Shown here piece after piece: positions 1-8,668 of a stretch of DNA of 53,977 bases. This stretch comes from CAZEAP01 sp964510315 (GTDB lineage: Bacteria; Planctomycetota; Brocadiia; SM23-32). Where the stretch lies: contig CAZEAP010000027.1 in the NCBI GenBank assembly GCA_964510315.1, positions 1-53,977 on the forward strand. The letters run 5' to 3'. Numbering within the stretch: position 1 is the first letter of the stretch; the number at the start of each line of letters is the position of its first letter. Below the pieces are notes generated by a model that saw only the letters and a program-made list of their open reading frames with translations, was not told where the DNA came from and ran no database searches. The translations under genes were made by a program, and so were the position numbers.

Positions 1-690
1 GCGATCTCTTCACACCGGCCTGCCGCCAGGACCCGCCGTCGCTCGCTCCGGATATCCTGCGGCACAGCCGCCCGGTCAGGCTTTTGCGCATCGGGTACCT
101 CACCGCGCCCCTCCGGGGCGCAATTGGGTTTTCGCGTGAAATACCAGGGCTGAAGCCCTGGCCTTCACGACCGCGCCGCTCCGCGGCGCAACGGCCACGG
201 ACCGGCCGTCGCGGGACTCCTCGATGATCCGTCGGACATCACACTTGCCCAGGGGGGCACCCCCGCACAACGGCCTCCGCCGCGAACCCTGGCTTCCACG
301 ACCGCGCCGCTCCGCGGCGCAACGGCGACGGACCGGCCGTCGCGGGACTCCGCTATGATCCGTCGGACGTCATACTTGCCCAGCCTTCACTTTCGGCCCC
401 GTAGGGGCCATGTGATGGAGGCCAGGGCTTCACGACCGCGCCGCTCCGCGGCGCCGACGCTCAACATGTACTCGCCCCAGGATGGGCGAGTCACATGTGG
501 CGCACGGGCGGAATCACCCGCTACGCGCGCTCCTGTTGGTTGCTGAGGCTCTTACCCCAGGGCTTGCGCGCTCTGGCGGGCGCACTGCGCCCTGGGCTAC
601 GCCTCAGTCGCCCCCTGTCGGGGGCTCTTGACGAGAAGGCCGGTCTTCGGGCGCGAGTCTGACCTGCCGTGAGGATCCGAGACAGTCAAG
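1..690. repeat. Multi-hairpin intergenic repeat array
   Basis: No believable gene lies here. The stretch is a patchwork of short perfect hairpins such as GCGCCGCTCCGCGGCGC and CCAGGGCTGAAGCCCTGG. One module, starting with CACGACCGCGCCGCTCC, occurs near 166, 297 and 431. The first two copies are about 130 bp apart and share the following 80 or so bases. The third copy (431-690) continues into the same order of modules seen at 24434-25422, including a GGGGGCTCTTGACG block and a final GAGAC-GTCAAG block. The short open frames here exist only because the GC-rich repeats lack stop codons. Confidence 0.8.
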
Positions 691-725
691 ATGTGCGTAA
701 AGACAAGGGCACGGGGACCGGTCGG

Positions 726-754
726 CTGACAGGGGAAATCCCTTCTGCTAAAAT
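726..754 (+). promoter_or_regulatory. Promoter of the purF homologue
   Basis: CTGACA (726-731), a 17-bp spacer and TAAAAT (749-754) match a housekeeping sigma-70 promoter. The -10 box is preceded by TGC, giving an extended form (TGCTAAAAT) that recurs exactly at the dnaE promoter. Transcription would start near 761, about 36 bases before the start codon at 797. Confidence 0.6.
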
Positions 755-796
755 ACCGCCGGAGTCGGTCGGAACTTCCAACCTGCGGAGGCTGCA

Positions 797-2188
797 ATGA
801 GCGGGATTTTCGGTGTTGTATCCCAGTCGGACTGCATGGAAGACCTTTTCTACGGCACGGACTACCATTCTCATCTGGGCACGGAGTTCGCCGGCCTCGC
901 CATCAAGGACGGCCAGATACACCGCTCCATCCACCGCATAGCCCACGGACAGTTCAAGAACCTGTTCGATCAGTTCAACCGCTCCCACTCGGCGCGCATG
1001 GGGGTGGGAGTGATCAGCAGCCGTGACCCCCAGCCCATCGTGGTGGAGAGCCGCTTCGGGGCGTTTGCGCTGGTCACCACCGGCCTGATCAGCAACGCCG
1101 CCGCCCTCGGCAAGGAACTGATCCAGGAAGGGGTTACTTTCAGCGAGATCGAGAACGGGCGGATGAACCAGACCGAGCTGGTTGCGAAGATCATCGCCCA
1201 GGGCGCCGACCCGGTGGCGGGGATAGAGAACGTCTTCGAGAAGATCGAAGGATCGGTTTCGCTGCTGCTGATGACAGACCGCGGCATCTACGCCGGCTCG
1301 GACCGTCGCGCCCGTTTTCCCCTGGCCGTGGGGGAGAGAGACGGAACCGTGGCCGCCGCCAACGAGACCTGCTCTTTTCCGAACCTGGGAATCAAGGTGA
1401 CCAAGCACCTCCAGCCCGGCGAGATCGTCCGGTTCGACAGCAACGGCCTTGCCGACGAAACCGGGCCGAAGGGTTCGAAGGAAATCTGCGCGTTCCTGTG
1501 GATTTACACCGGCTACCCCGCTTCCACCTACGAGGGAGTCTCCGTGGAATCCGTCCGGGAGCACTGCGGGCAGGCCCTCGCCGGGAAGGACACCGTCGAG
1601 GCGGACCTGGCCAGCGGCGTGCCCGACAGCGGGACCGGCCACGCGGTGGGTTACGCCATGGAGAGCGGACTGCCCTTCCGCAGGCCGCTGGTGAAATACT
1701 CGGCCGGCTACGGCCGCAGCTACACGCCCCCTTCCCAGGAGGTGCGCGACCGCATCGCGAAGATGAAACTGATCCCCATCGAGGACATCTGCCAGGGCAA
1801 TCGCCTCATCGTCTGCGAAGACTCCATCGTCCGGGGAACCCAGCTAAAGAACCTGACGGTCCAGAAGCTGTGGCAGGCCGGAGCCGCCGAGGTGCACGTG
1901 CGCGTGGCCTGCCCGCCGCTGATGTTCCCCTGTCGCTACAATATCTCGACCCGTTCGGCTGGAGAGCTGGCGGCACGGCGCGCCATAGCCGCCCTCGAGG
2001 GGGACAGCGGCGCCGACATCGCCCAATACCTCGACGAGAGCAGCGAGAAGCACCGTCAGATGGTGGAGTGGATACGCGAAGACATCGATTCCACCAGCCT
2101 GACCTACCTGACGCTGGACGAGATGCGGAAGGCCATCACCCTGCCCGGCGCGGACCTCTGCACCTACTGCTGGAACGGTGAGGGGTAG
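797..2188 (+). CDS. purF: Amidophosphoribosyltransferase homologue without the catalytic N-terminal Cys
   Basis: The 463-residue protein has the PurF layout: an N-terminal Ntn-type glutamine amidotransferase domain (about 1-230) and a C-terminal phosphoribosyltransferase domain. The PRPP-binding motif LIVCEDSIVRGTQ (about 337-349) is intact. PurF normally makes 5-phosphoribosylamine from PRPP and glutamine in the first step of purine synthesis. Here the mature N-terminus is Ser-Gly-Ile-Phe, where the glutaminase nucleophile Cys should follow Met1. The codon is AGC directly after ATG, so this is not a start-site error. The C-terminus has a CTYCWNG motif. The protein may use free ammonia, may have an altered reaction, or may be a paralogue with another role. 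The promoter at 726-754 supports this start. Family assignment is firm; activity is uncertain. Confidence 0.85.
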   Translation: MSGIFGVVSQSDCMEDLFYGTDYHSHLGTEFAGLAIKDGQIHRSIHRIAHGQFKNLFDQFNRSHSARMGVGVISSRDPQPIVVESRFGAFALVTTGLISNAAALGKELIQEGVTFSEIENGRMNQTELVAKIIAQGADPVAGIENVFEKIEGSVSLLLMTDRGIYAGSDRRARFPLAVGERDGTVAAANETCSFPNLGIKVTKHLQPGEIVRFDSNGLADETGPKGSKEICAFLWIYTGYPASTYEGVSVESVREHCGQALAGKDTVEADLASGVPDSGTGHAVGYAMESGLPFRRPLVKYSAGYGRSYTPPSQEVRDRIAKMKLIPIEDICQGNRLIVCEDSIVRGTQLKNLTVQKLWQAGAAEVHVRVACPPLMFPCRYNISTRSAGELAARRAIAALEGDSGADIAQYLDESSEKHRQMVEWIREDIDSTSLTYLTLDEMRKAITLPGADLCTYCWNGEG

Positions 2189-2209
2189 GCTCCGACGCCC
2201 GGCGCCACC

Positions 2210-3067
2210 TCAGGCATCGCGGCTTCGCCGGCGCCACTCATCGGCCTCTTCCTGCAGAGTGCGCACGAACTCCCAGCTCTCCTCCAGGCACTGAAAGGGG
2301 TCCATGTCCCGGGGCGGCAGCATCTCCCACAGCATCACCAGGCCGTCCGGATCGGGGGCAAGCTCCAGCAGACCGCGAAAAACCTCCCGCAGGCCCACGT
2401 CGCCCCGCCCCAGGGGCGCTCCCTCCACGACGAACTTCAGCTCCCGCGGGTCGGGATGGACGCGATGGTCCTTGAAGTGCGTGCCGATGGCGTAAGGGGC
2501 CGCCTCGCGGCAGCCGGGCACGCTCCGCTCTCCGATGAGATAGGTGTTGCCGGTGTCCAGAAATATGCCGAGGCGAGGAACGCGCTCGCACAGTCCCGCC
2601 AGATCGCTGCAGTAGTAATCCCCGTGGTTCTCGATGCCCAGCGGATAGCCCAGCTCGTAGCAGCCCCGGGCGACCGGCGCCAGTGCTTCGGCGAGGACGT
2701 CCATCTGCTCCTCAAGGCAGGGCTGATCCATGAAGCGATGGACCCGCCCGGCCGTGGTGGTCACGATGGAGACCTGGAGCAACTCGCCGTACTTCTCCAG
2801 TTCCCGCAGGAATTGCTCCCCCCGACGGTGCACCTTCGCCATATCGCCCCTGAAGTAGGGGGCCCGGAAGTGGACGGCGGGCCGGAGATCGTTCTCGGCG
2901 ATCATCTGCGCGACTTGCTCCAGCCGCTCCGGCGTCTCCGTCACCCTCAACCCGAACGAGCACGACCGGAAGCCGTGCTCCCGGGCGAACCGGAGTTGGT
3001 TCAGCACCGGGTCGCCGTCACGGACGTTGAACTCCCCGGGCCATAAGCCCGCGTATCCCCAGATCAT
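2210..3067 (-). CDS. Sugar phosphate isomerase/epimerase-like TIM-barrel protein
   Basis: The 285-residue protein resembles the xylose-isomerase-like TIM-barrel (AP endonuclease 2) superfamily. Typical metal-site segments are visible: GIENHGDYYC (about 145-154), FLDTGNTYLIG (about 169-179) and GTHFKDHRVHPD (about 194-205). They supply the Glu, Asp and His ligands for a divalent metal. Members isomerise or epimerise sugars or act on sugar derivatives; the substrate cannot be read from the sequence. There is no signal peptide, so it should be cytoplasmic. It lies downstream of the DUF362 gene on the same strand with a gap of about 150 bp and converges with purF. Confidence 0.75.
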   Translation of the reverse strand: MIWGYAGLWPGEFNVRDGDPVLNQLRFAREHGFRSCSFGLRVTETPERLEQVAQMIAENDLRPAVHFRAPYFRGDMAKVHRRGEQFLRELEKYGELLQVSIVTTTAGRVHRFMDQPCLEEQMDVLAEALAPVARGCYELGYPLGIENHGDYYCSDLAGLCERVPRLGIFLDTGNTYLIGERSVPGCREAAPYAIGTHFKDHRVHPDPRELKFVVEGAPLGRGDVGLREVFRGLLELAPDPDGLVMLWEMLPPRDMDPFQCLEESWEFVRTLQEEADEWRRRSRDA

Positions 3068-3220
3068 GCGGCGCTGCTCCCGAACAGAGTACGGCAGGGG
3101 GCCGTTTGCGAATCCCCGCCAAAGACCGCTCGCCTGCGTGCAAGCGCCGCGTTATAGGACCTGCGTCGAGCCGAAACAAGCGAGGCGCAGAAAAGGCGAC
3201 GGAGGTCGACCGAAGTCGCC

Positions 3221-4318
3221 TCAATCGACCTCCACCATCTCGTAGTCCGGGCTCCCCAGTCCCATCTGTTCGCCCGCGCGAAGCTGGTCGTAGGGATCCT
3301 TGCCCCAGATCTGCTCCAGCAGGTGGCCGCCCTCCTCGCGCCGCGTCACGTGGCCGGGGAGGGAACCCTCGATGAAGTCCTCCTCCCGGATCAGGTCCAG
3401 CGAAGCGTTCTCGATCGGCAGTATGCTGCGGGAGGCGGTGATTCCGATGTCCGGCACGATGTTCGGCGTGGTAAAGCCCCAGCAGTCGCAGAAGCTGGTG
3501 ATGTCCAGCAGCGCGTTGATGTAGAGGACGCTCTCCGGATCGAAGTGTTCCAGCACCTCGCGCGTGGCCGCCGCCAGGCCGCAGTGGAAGTAGTAGATGC
3601 TGCGGTCGTCGAAGTCGACGGCATCCTCCGGGCAGGCCAGCACACAGTGGTGGCAGAAGATGCAGTCGTGGAAGAAGATGGTGAACTTCCCGTCCTTGTC
3701 GAACCGCGCGGCGCCGGTGGGGCAGCCCTCGATGCACTGCTCGCAGTGGACGCACGCCTCCTCCTCCCAGCCCACCTCCTGGGAGGTGAGGGCGTGGATG
3801 GCGCCCCGGGTCCTGCGGGTGACCGCACCCATTCCCAGGTTCTTGACGGCGCCGCCGAAGACCGACAGCCCGTGCCCCTTGAAATGGCTAAGGTCAACCA
3901 GCGCATCGGCGTCGACGATGTTGCCGCACAGCTCGACCTCCTCCAGGCCGCGGTAGTCGACCGGCACCGACCGGAAGTAGTTGTCCTTCACCCCGGCGGC
4001 CGGGTAGAAAGGTGCGCCGACCACTTCCTCTGTGTAGCCGCGGGGCACGAGCCGGTGCATCGCCGAGGTGCCGTCGGTCAGGAACGGGTCGGCACCGGCG
4101 TCCTTCAGCTTGTCCACCAGCATCCGCACGAACAGCGGAGGGACGGTGCTGAAGCCGAGGTTGCTCCCCACGTGAAGCTTGACGGCCGTGCGCTTGCCGT
4201 CGAACATGCCCTTCATGGGGAACTTGTCCAGCATGCGCACGAACTTCGCCGGCAGCGAAGCCTGCGCGCTGATCTCCTTCATCCCGATGGACGCGAAGTG
4301 AACCGTGCCGTCCTGCAT
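3221..4318 (-). CDS. DUF362 domain protein with two [4Fe-4S] clusters
   Basis: The 365-residue protein has a DUF362 body and a ferredoxin insert with two CxxCxxCxxxCP motifs (CVHCEQCIEGCP and CIFCHHCVLACP). These should bind two [4Fe-4S] clusters. DUF362 proteins are redox proteins of unknown reaction, common in anaerobes. A longer frame opens at 4408, but the ATG at 4318 (MQDGTVHF) has GGGAG six bases upstream, and the extra N-terminal residues look non-coding, so I use 4318. No signal peptide or membrane segment is seen. The TIM-barrel gene follows on the same strand. Confidence 0.8.
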   Translation of the reverse strand: MQDGTVHFASIGMKEISAQASLPAKFVRMLDKFPMKGMFDGKRTAVKLHVGSNLGFSTVPPLFVRMLVDKLKDAGADPFLTDGTSAMHRLVPRGYTEEVVGAPFYPAAGVKDNYFRSVPVDYRGLEEVELCGNIVDADALVDLSHFKGHGLSVFGGAVKNLGMGAVTRRTRGAIHALTSQEVGWEEEACVHCEQCIEGCPTGAARFDKDGKFTIFFHDCIFCHHCVLACPEDAVDFDDRSIYYFHCGLAAATREVLEHFDPESVLYINALLDITSFCDCWGFTTPNIVPDIGITASRSILPIENASLDLIREEDFIEGSLPGHVTRREEGGHLLEQIWGKDPYDQLRAGEQMGLGSPDYEMVEVD

Positions 4319-4404
4319 GGTATCTCCCGACAGTTTGCGTAGTGGTACTCGCGGGAACGACTTCTCGCCACGAATGGCCCATTCTATCGGGCGCCGGCGA
4401 ATCC

Positions 4405-4659
4405 TCAACCGCCGCGCCGCTCCATCTTCCGTCGGGCCCGCTCGCAGACCGCCTCGCGGAGGTCAACGCCGACGCCGGAGATGCCGAACTCCTCCGCCCG
4501 GAGGGCCGGGCATTCGCCGTGGCCGCATCCGGAGTCCATCACCCGGCTCCCTCCCTCCAGTCCCAACCTGCGGCCGGCGACCAGGACTTTCTCGGGCGTG
4601 ACGGGATTGACCAGCTCCATGAACTGCTCGGATATGTCCTTCAGCTCAAGGAATTCCAT
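4405..4659 (-). pseudogene. Truncated SAM-dependent methyltransferase (N-terminal third)
   Basis: The 84-residue frame begins with an AAGGAG Shine-Dalgarno six bases before ATG and encodes a helical lead-in followed by the SAM-binding motif I region VMDSGCGHGE. It then reaches GVDLREAVCERARRKM, the motif II area of class I methyltransferases. It stops after RRGG, where a whole enzyme would need at least another 130 residues. No continuation in another frame was seen before the DUF362 start at 4318. A 3'-truncated remnant with a preserved start is the best reading; a functional short protein is less likely. Confidence 0.6.
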
Positions 4660-4670
4660 CTCATTCTCCT

Positions 4671-6251
4671 TCAGATTCTGTCGATCCAGACTCCCGTCAT
4701 CTCGCGCCGGCAGCGGCAGGTGAAGCCGGCCGGAGCGGCTCGAGAGGCCTGCTGCTTGATTGCGGGGGGCGGCTGAACTATACTGACCATTCCTATCGGG
4801 GGGTGAGGGCGTAGCTCAGTTAGGCAGAGCAACGGACTTTTAATCCGTAGGTCGTGGGTTCGATTCCCACCGCCCTCACCATCCTTAGAAGCCCGAGAAC
4901 GGCCACGATGAGCCTTATCGGGCTTTTTTGCGTTTTCGCCCGAACACTTGTCATTTGTCCCGTATTGTCCCGTATTGTCTGCCTGTTGCCCGTCTGAAAC
5001 AGGCAGTAACGCAAGCAGTGAATCGGTGCCGGTCGCGGCGGCCTTCTCTCTTTCTGCCGGCGTCAGGTCGGGGAGTTTCGCCACGGCTTCGGCCTGCCCC
5101 TCCAGCAGTGAATGAGTATACCTGTCCATCGTCAGCGTAATGCTGCTGTGGCGCGCCAGGGCCTGAGCAGTCTTCGGGTGAACCCCACTGTTCGCCAGGG
5201 CCGTGATGAATGTATGCCGCAGGGCATGGAAGTCCACGTATTCACCCTTGTCGTTTTCGTAAGAGATGCCGGCAGCCCTCAGGTCCCGCCGCAGCATTGG
5301 AGCGCCCTTCCCTCTCCACATGTTGAAAACAGGCGCTGCCGGGAGTCTGCGGGCCGTATGGCGCTCCAGGAGCGCCGCTGTATCCTGCCGGAGGGGAAGC
5401 ACGTCTTCGCGCCCGCTTTTCGTGTACGCGGCCTCTACGCGCACCGTGGACGGCTCTGCGGCAAGCTCCAGGTCGCCCACCGTCAGGCTGCGCAGTTCTG
5501 AATGGCGAAGGCCCGTCTCCAGGGCCACGCGATAGAGCAAGGCGCGCTCCTGTCCCGACATGCCGTGGTGCCTGCCCGCTTCGGCCGTGGCCTCCAGGAG
5601 CCGCCGGCATTCTTCTGCGGAGAGGGCGCGGCGCTGGCGCCTGATGTCGGGGGCCGTGTTGCGGCGGCTCAGGTGCTTCGTGGGATCGGCCGCAAGGCGG
5701 CCCTCCCTCACCATCCAGCCGCAGAAGGTCCGCAGCGCCGTCAGGTAGTGATTTCGCGTTGCCAGGCCGAAGGCGCCCTGCTCTACCTGCTTGTGAAGCC
5801 AGGCGCCCACGGTGCCGCCGTCCAGATCGCGGGGAAGGCGGAAGCCGCAGCCCTCACAGATGCGCAGCACGCGGCCGGCCTGCTGCTTCACGTGGCGCTC
5901 GCTGTCCCCCTTTGCAAGCAACGCCCCCTTCCATTGCTCTACGTGCTCTGAAAGGGTGCGAGCGCCGCCGGCGCGCCGGGGCGATACCATATCCCAACGG
6001 GCCAGGTTGTCCAGTATGCGCCGGGGCAGGCCGTCCAGCCACTTCATCAAGGCCACGTCCGGGGGCTCGCCCACGGCCAGCAGGGATACCAGACGCCCCA
6101 GCCGGCGCCCCAGCGCTTCGGTGGCAGCCTTGTCGGTGAAGCCTGCCATGCTGTGCTTGACGCCCGCATGGTCGGTGAACTCGACGTACCACTTGCTGGC
6201 GGTCTGTGTGTTCCCCTCAGAATCGGTATACTTGCGCCTGAAAACCCTCAT
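4671..6251 (-). CDS. Tyrosine recombinase (integrase); C-terminus exchanged on integration
   Basis: An N-terminal SAM-like/core-binding region is followed by a catalytic domain with the R-HxLR-H-Y signature: TGLRHSEL, HALRHTF and LARHSSITLTMDRYTH, with the nucleophile Tyr near residue 378. It catalyses site-specific recombination at tRNA-Lys. A longer frame opens at 6308, but the ATG at 6251 (MRVFRRKY) has GGAAAGAGG upstream. The catalytic domain ends well before the tRNA, yet the frame stays open through the att core (antisense tRNA, NRTHDLRIKSP) and stops only in the chromosome at 4671, giving 526 residues. In the excised circle the same frame would run from the core into 13660-13452 and give 542 residues. 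The last 53 residues here are probably chromosomal read-through. Confidence 0.9.
   Translation of the reverse strand: MRVFRRKYTDSEGNTQTASKWYVEFTDHAGVKHSMAGFTDKAATEALGRRLGRLVSLLAVGEPPDVALMKWLDGLPRRILDNLARWDMVSPRRAGGARTLSEHVEQWKGALLAKGDSERHVKQQAGRVLRICEGCGFRLPRDLDGGTVGAWLHKQVEQGAFGLATRNHYLTALRTFCGWMVREGRLAADPTKHLSRRNTAPDIRRQRRALSAEECRRLLEATAEAGRHHGMSGQERALLYRVALETGLRHSELRSLTVGDLELAAEPSTVRVEAAYTKSGREDVLPLRQDTAALLERHTARRLPAAPVFNMWRGKGAPMLRRDLRAAGISYENDKGEYVDFHALRHTFITALANSGVHPKTAQALARHSSITLTMDRYTHSLLEGQAEAVAKLPDLTPAEREKAAATGTDSLLALLPVSDGQQADNTGQYGTNDKCSGENAKKPDKAHRGRSRASKDGEGGGNRTHDLRIKSPLLCLTELRPHPPIGMVSIVQPPPAIKQQASRAAPAGFTCRCRREMTGVWIDRI
4805..4881 (+). tRNA. tRNA-Lys (anticodon TTT)
   Basis: The acceptor stem GAGGGCG (4805-4811) pairs with CGCCCTC (4871-4877), followed by discriminator A and an encoded CCA (4879-4881). 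T8-A9, the D arm starting GCTC, the anticodon arm ACGGA-CTTTTAA-TCCGT with TTT, and the TTCGATT T-loop are all present. The 3' part from 4832 is the integration core of the mobile element and is regenerated intact at this end. Confidence 0.97.
4832..4881. repeat. attL core (tRNA-Lys 3' part)
   Basis: These 50 bases, from the anticodon stem to the CCA end of tRNA-Lys, are repeated without mismatch at 13661-13710. Sequence diverges immediately outside both copies (C-A before versus T-G; TCCTTA after versus GTCTCC). This copy is also read antisense by the integrase frame, giving the residues NRTHDLRIKSP. Confidence 0.95.
4889..4929 (+). terminator. Rho-independent terminator after tRNA-Lys
   Basis: AAGCCCGA (4889-4896) pairs with TCGGGCTT (4918-4925), followed by a run of Ts. 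It lies just inside the element, so the integrated element supplies the tRNA terminator. No comparable hairpin with a T-run is evident just after the right-hand core at 13711. Confidence 0.55.
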
Positions 6252-6526
6252 TTGCGCCTCTTTCCTCTCAGAAGCTCTCAGGCCGCGCCTGCGGGCAATG
6301 GCGGCCATTCTGCGACTTCGGTTCTCGACAATCTACTTTTCAAAGGGCCGAGAGAAGGGGCGGGAGCACGAACCGCCCCCTTCCCGGCTCTACCATGTCG
6401 CGCGGGAAGGAATCCGCGCTTGCAGGCTTTTCTCGGCGGCCTGCCGGCGCCGCATGAACTTCGCGGGGTGGCTATCCCGCGCCGGCCTTGTTTTCTATCG
6501 CCCCGCCGGTCAAGGGCGCCAGGCTA

Positions 6527-8668
6527 TCAGGCGCCGTCCGAACGCACGGCCGCACGCGGGTCGTTCAGCATGGCGCCGTAATCGGAATAGACGCGCCAGG
6601 CGACGGCCAGCACGTTGACCTGTTGATTCAAGCCCATGTACTCCACGGTCGGGCTCTGGCGCCCGTCCAGGAATCCCACCACTACCGGCATGTCCTGCGG
6701 GCTCGCGAGGAGATACCACGCCGTTGTGCTGGCGTTCGCGAACTTCTCGGTGTTGGATATGCGGCTCTCCACCTCCAGGCTCGCCGCACCCTTCAGGGCG
6801 TTGCCGCTGGGCTCGCCTTCGGCAGCCTGAATCTCCAAGCTCTCCAACAACGCCCGGCCCGTGACTTCCAGTTCCGGGGGCACCGCAAGGACCTGCGGCA
6901 GGATATCCAGGTCGTTCCCGTCAGTGTCCCGCTGCCCGCGCATCGCCGCAATGGCGTTTGCCAGGGAGGCGGCGTCAAGGTCGCTGTCGGCGCCGGTGAG
7001 CAGGTTCTCATTATCCGCATGGAAGAAGTTGCCGGCGTTCGCCAGGATAGTAGACCACACCAGGTCATTCAGGCTGCGCATCGCCATGCGGCCAAAGGCG
7101 GCTGCGGTCTGGCGGATCACGCCGGCGTCGTCATTTATGATGTCCTGCCGGCTAACCTGAAGGACCTCTCCGTAGGTGCCTACGGAGAAGGTGCCGGTTT
7201 CTTCGGAGAGCGTCGCGTGCTTCAACTCTCCGTCGCCGGCCACCTGCTCAAGGGTGCCGCCCCAAGTGGGGCGGATAACGTTATGGTCCTTGAAGTCAGC
7301 GGCAGGTTGCACGTTGGCGAAGCTTCGCCAGGTCGCCGGCGTCTCCCGGTAAGCCTGTTGGACTACCTTGTTTGCAGCGTCGCCCAGGGCCACCGGCAGG
7401 CTCCGCGTCGAGAAAGCCGCCTCTATCATCTCCCGACGGCTCCGGGGTTCATCTACGTGTTCCAGACGGAGCGCCGCTCGGCACAGGTCTACCATCGAGC
7501 CGGTCCGCAGGTCTTCGGCCTGCTGCGCCGTCTGCTCACCGTAAGCCGTTTCCGCCACGTCGGCCCGGCCCGCATGCAGTAGCGCAGCGGCACCAAGTAG
7601 CCTTGCCGGTTCAACCTGCGGGCTGCCGGCGCCGCGAGGCACGAAACCGCGCAGTGAAGGCCGCGCCCCTCGAATCAGCGCAAGCTCAGTCTCCCGCGCG
7701 TCCCAGCCTTCCGAAACGGCCTTCGCCTTGATGGTGGCCAGGTCGGCGTTGCTGGCGGCGCCGAACTGGTCTTCATATTCGGCGCACAGGTTGTGTATGG
7801 TGACAATCCGCGCTTCTTCGCCGGCCTTGACGGCCGCGCTGGCGCGCACCTGTTCGATTCCCTTTTGCCCCTCTACCACTTCGGTTTCATCTGCCATTGT
7901 TCTTCTCCTTGCTGCAATGGAAATTTGCGTATCGGCGTCGGCCCCCAGGGCCACAACGGACACCTCCCGGAGCCGGCCCTTCTCTATCAAGGTTAAGCTT
8001 CGCCCTTCGGCCTTCAGGGTCCGACCGTTCACCTGCACGGTGTCGCCGGCGCGCACCTTTTGGCTCTTGCGGGGCTCCACGCCCACGCTGGCGCGGAGTT
8101 CTACGCCCTCACGGGTCAGAGCCAGGACCTGCCGGCCGGCTTCTGTCGCCTCCGTCAGCACGCCCTCAACGTAAAGGGCGTTGTCGCGCACCTGAGCGCG
8201 CCCGTGCCCGATGATTTCGCCCAACTCGTTCTTATGCCCGGACAGGAAGGTAATCTGCCCGCTGATGTCCAGGCCGGCCAGGTCAATCACAACCGCTCCC
8301 CAGTCGGGCACGGTCATGACGCCGCCTGAGTAGGCGAGCATGGAGACGCGGGGTCGCTTCTTCTTGCCTTCGCCGGCGGCCGTCAGCTCGACTTCGCCGG
8401 GGCCGATCACAAGGTCGCCGCATTCGGCGCGAGCATCCCCTCCCGAAGGCCCGTCTAAATTAGACACGCCTTCGGACAGGCCACTTGAATCAGACAGGCT
8501 ACGCGCTTCGTCTAAATCAGACGAACCGCCCGTTTCAGCCCACCGGGTTTCACAGACGGCCAGCCGCTGCTCGCTGTCGGGGTATTCCTTCCGCATTGTT
8601 TCGTCGGTCATGCAGCGCTCCCGGAACGTATCTTCTATTTCGTTCTCAGTCGGTTTCGGTAGTGGCAT
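6527..8668 (-). CDS. Prohead protease / HK97-type major capsid protein fusion
   Basis: The protein has 713 residues. Residues 10-45 carry the FRERCM-x-EYPDSEQRLAVC lead seen in phage prohead proteins. Residues about 80-255 form an S78-type prohead protease with a plausible catalytic triad: His145 (LSGHKN), Ser194 (LRASVGV) and Glu235 (LREVSVV). Residues about 260-713 form the major capsid protein, with a helical scaffold-like segment first and then an HK97-like body ending in an LNQQVNVLAVAWRVYSDYG strand. The protease would remove scaffold and lead segments during head maturation. The start overlaps the end of the 218-residue gene by 23 bp, implying co-transcription from the promoter at 9335-9363. 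No portal or terminase accompanies it. Confidence 0.88.
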   Translation of the reverse strand: MPLPKPTENEIEDTFRERCMTDETMRKEYPDSEQRLAVCETRWAETGGSSDLDEARSLSDSSGLSEGVSNLDGPSGGDARAECGDLVIGPGEVELTAAGEGKKKRPRVSMLAYSGGVMTVPDWGAVVIDLAGLDISGQITFLSGHKNELGEIIGHGRAQVRDNALYVEGVLTEATEAGRQVLALTREGVELRASVGVEPRKSQKVRAGDTVQVNGRTLKAEGRSLTLIEKGRLREVSVVALGADADTQISIAARRRTMADETEVVEGQKGIEQVRASAAVKAGEEARIVTIHNLCAEYEDQFGAASNADLATIKAKAVSEGWDARETELALIRGARPSLRGFVPRGAGSPQVEPARLLGAAALLHAGRADVAETAYGEQTAQQAEDLRTGSMVDLCRAALRLEHVDEPRSRREMIEAAFSTRSLPVALGDAANKVVQQAYRETPATWRSFANVQPAADFKDHNVIRPTWGGTLEQVAGDGELKHATLSEETGTFSVGTYGEVLQVSRQDIINDDAGVIRQTAAAFGRMAMRSLNDLVWSTILANAGNFFHADNENLLTGADSDLDAASLANAIAAMRGQRDTDGNDLDILPQVLAVPPELEVTGRALLESLEIQAAEGEPSGNALKGAASLEVESRISNTEKFANASTTAWYLLASPQDMPVVVGFLDGRQSPTVEYMGLNQQVNVLAVAWRVYSDYGAMLNDPRAAVRSDGA

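Noticed and set aside
4805..4881. The peptide NRTHDLRIKSP in the antisense of tRNA-Lys as evidence of a real protein
   Set aside because: It is the usual antisense translation of a tRNA 3' half and is often misannotated. It is meaningful here only because the integrase frame crosses the core.
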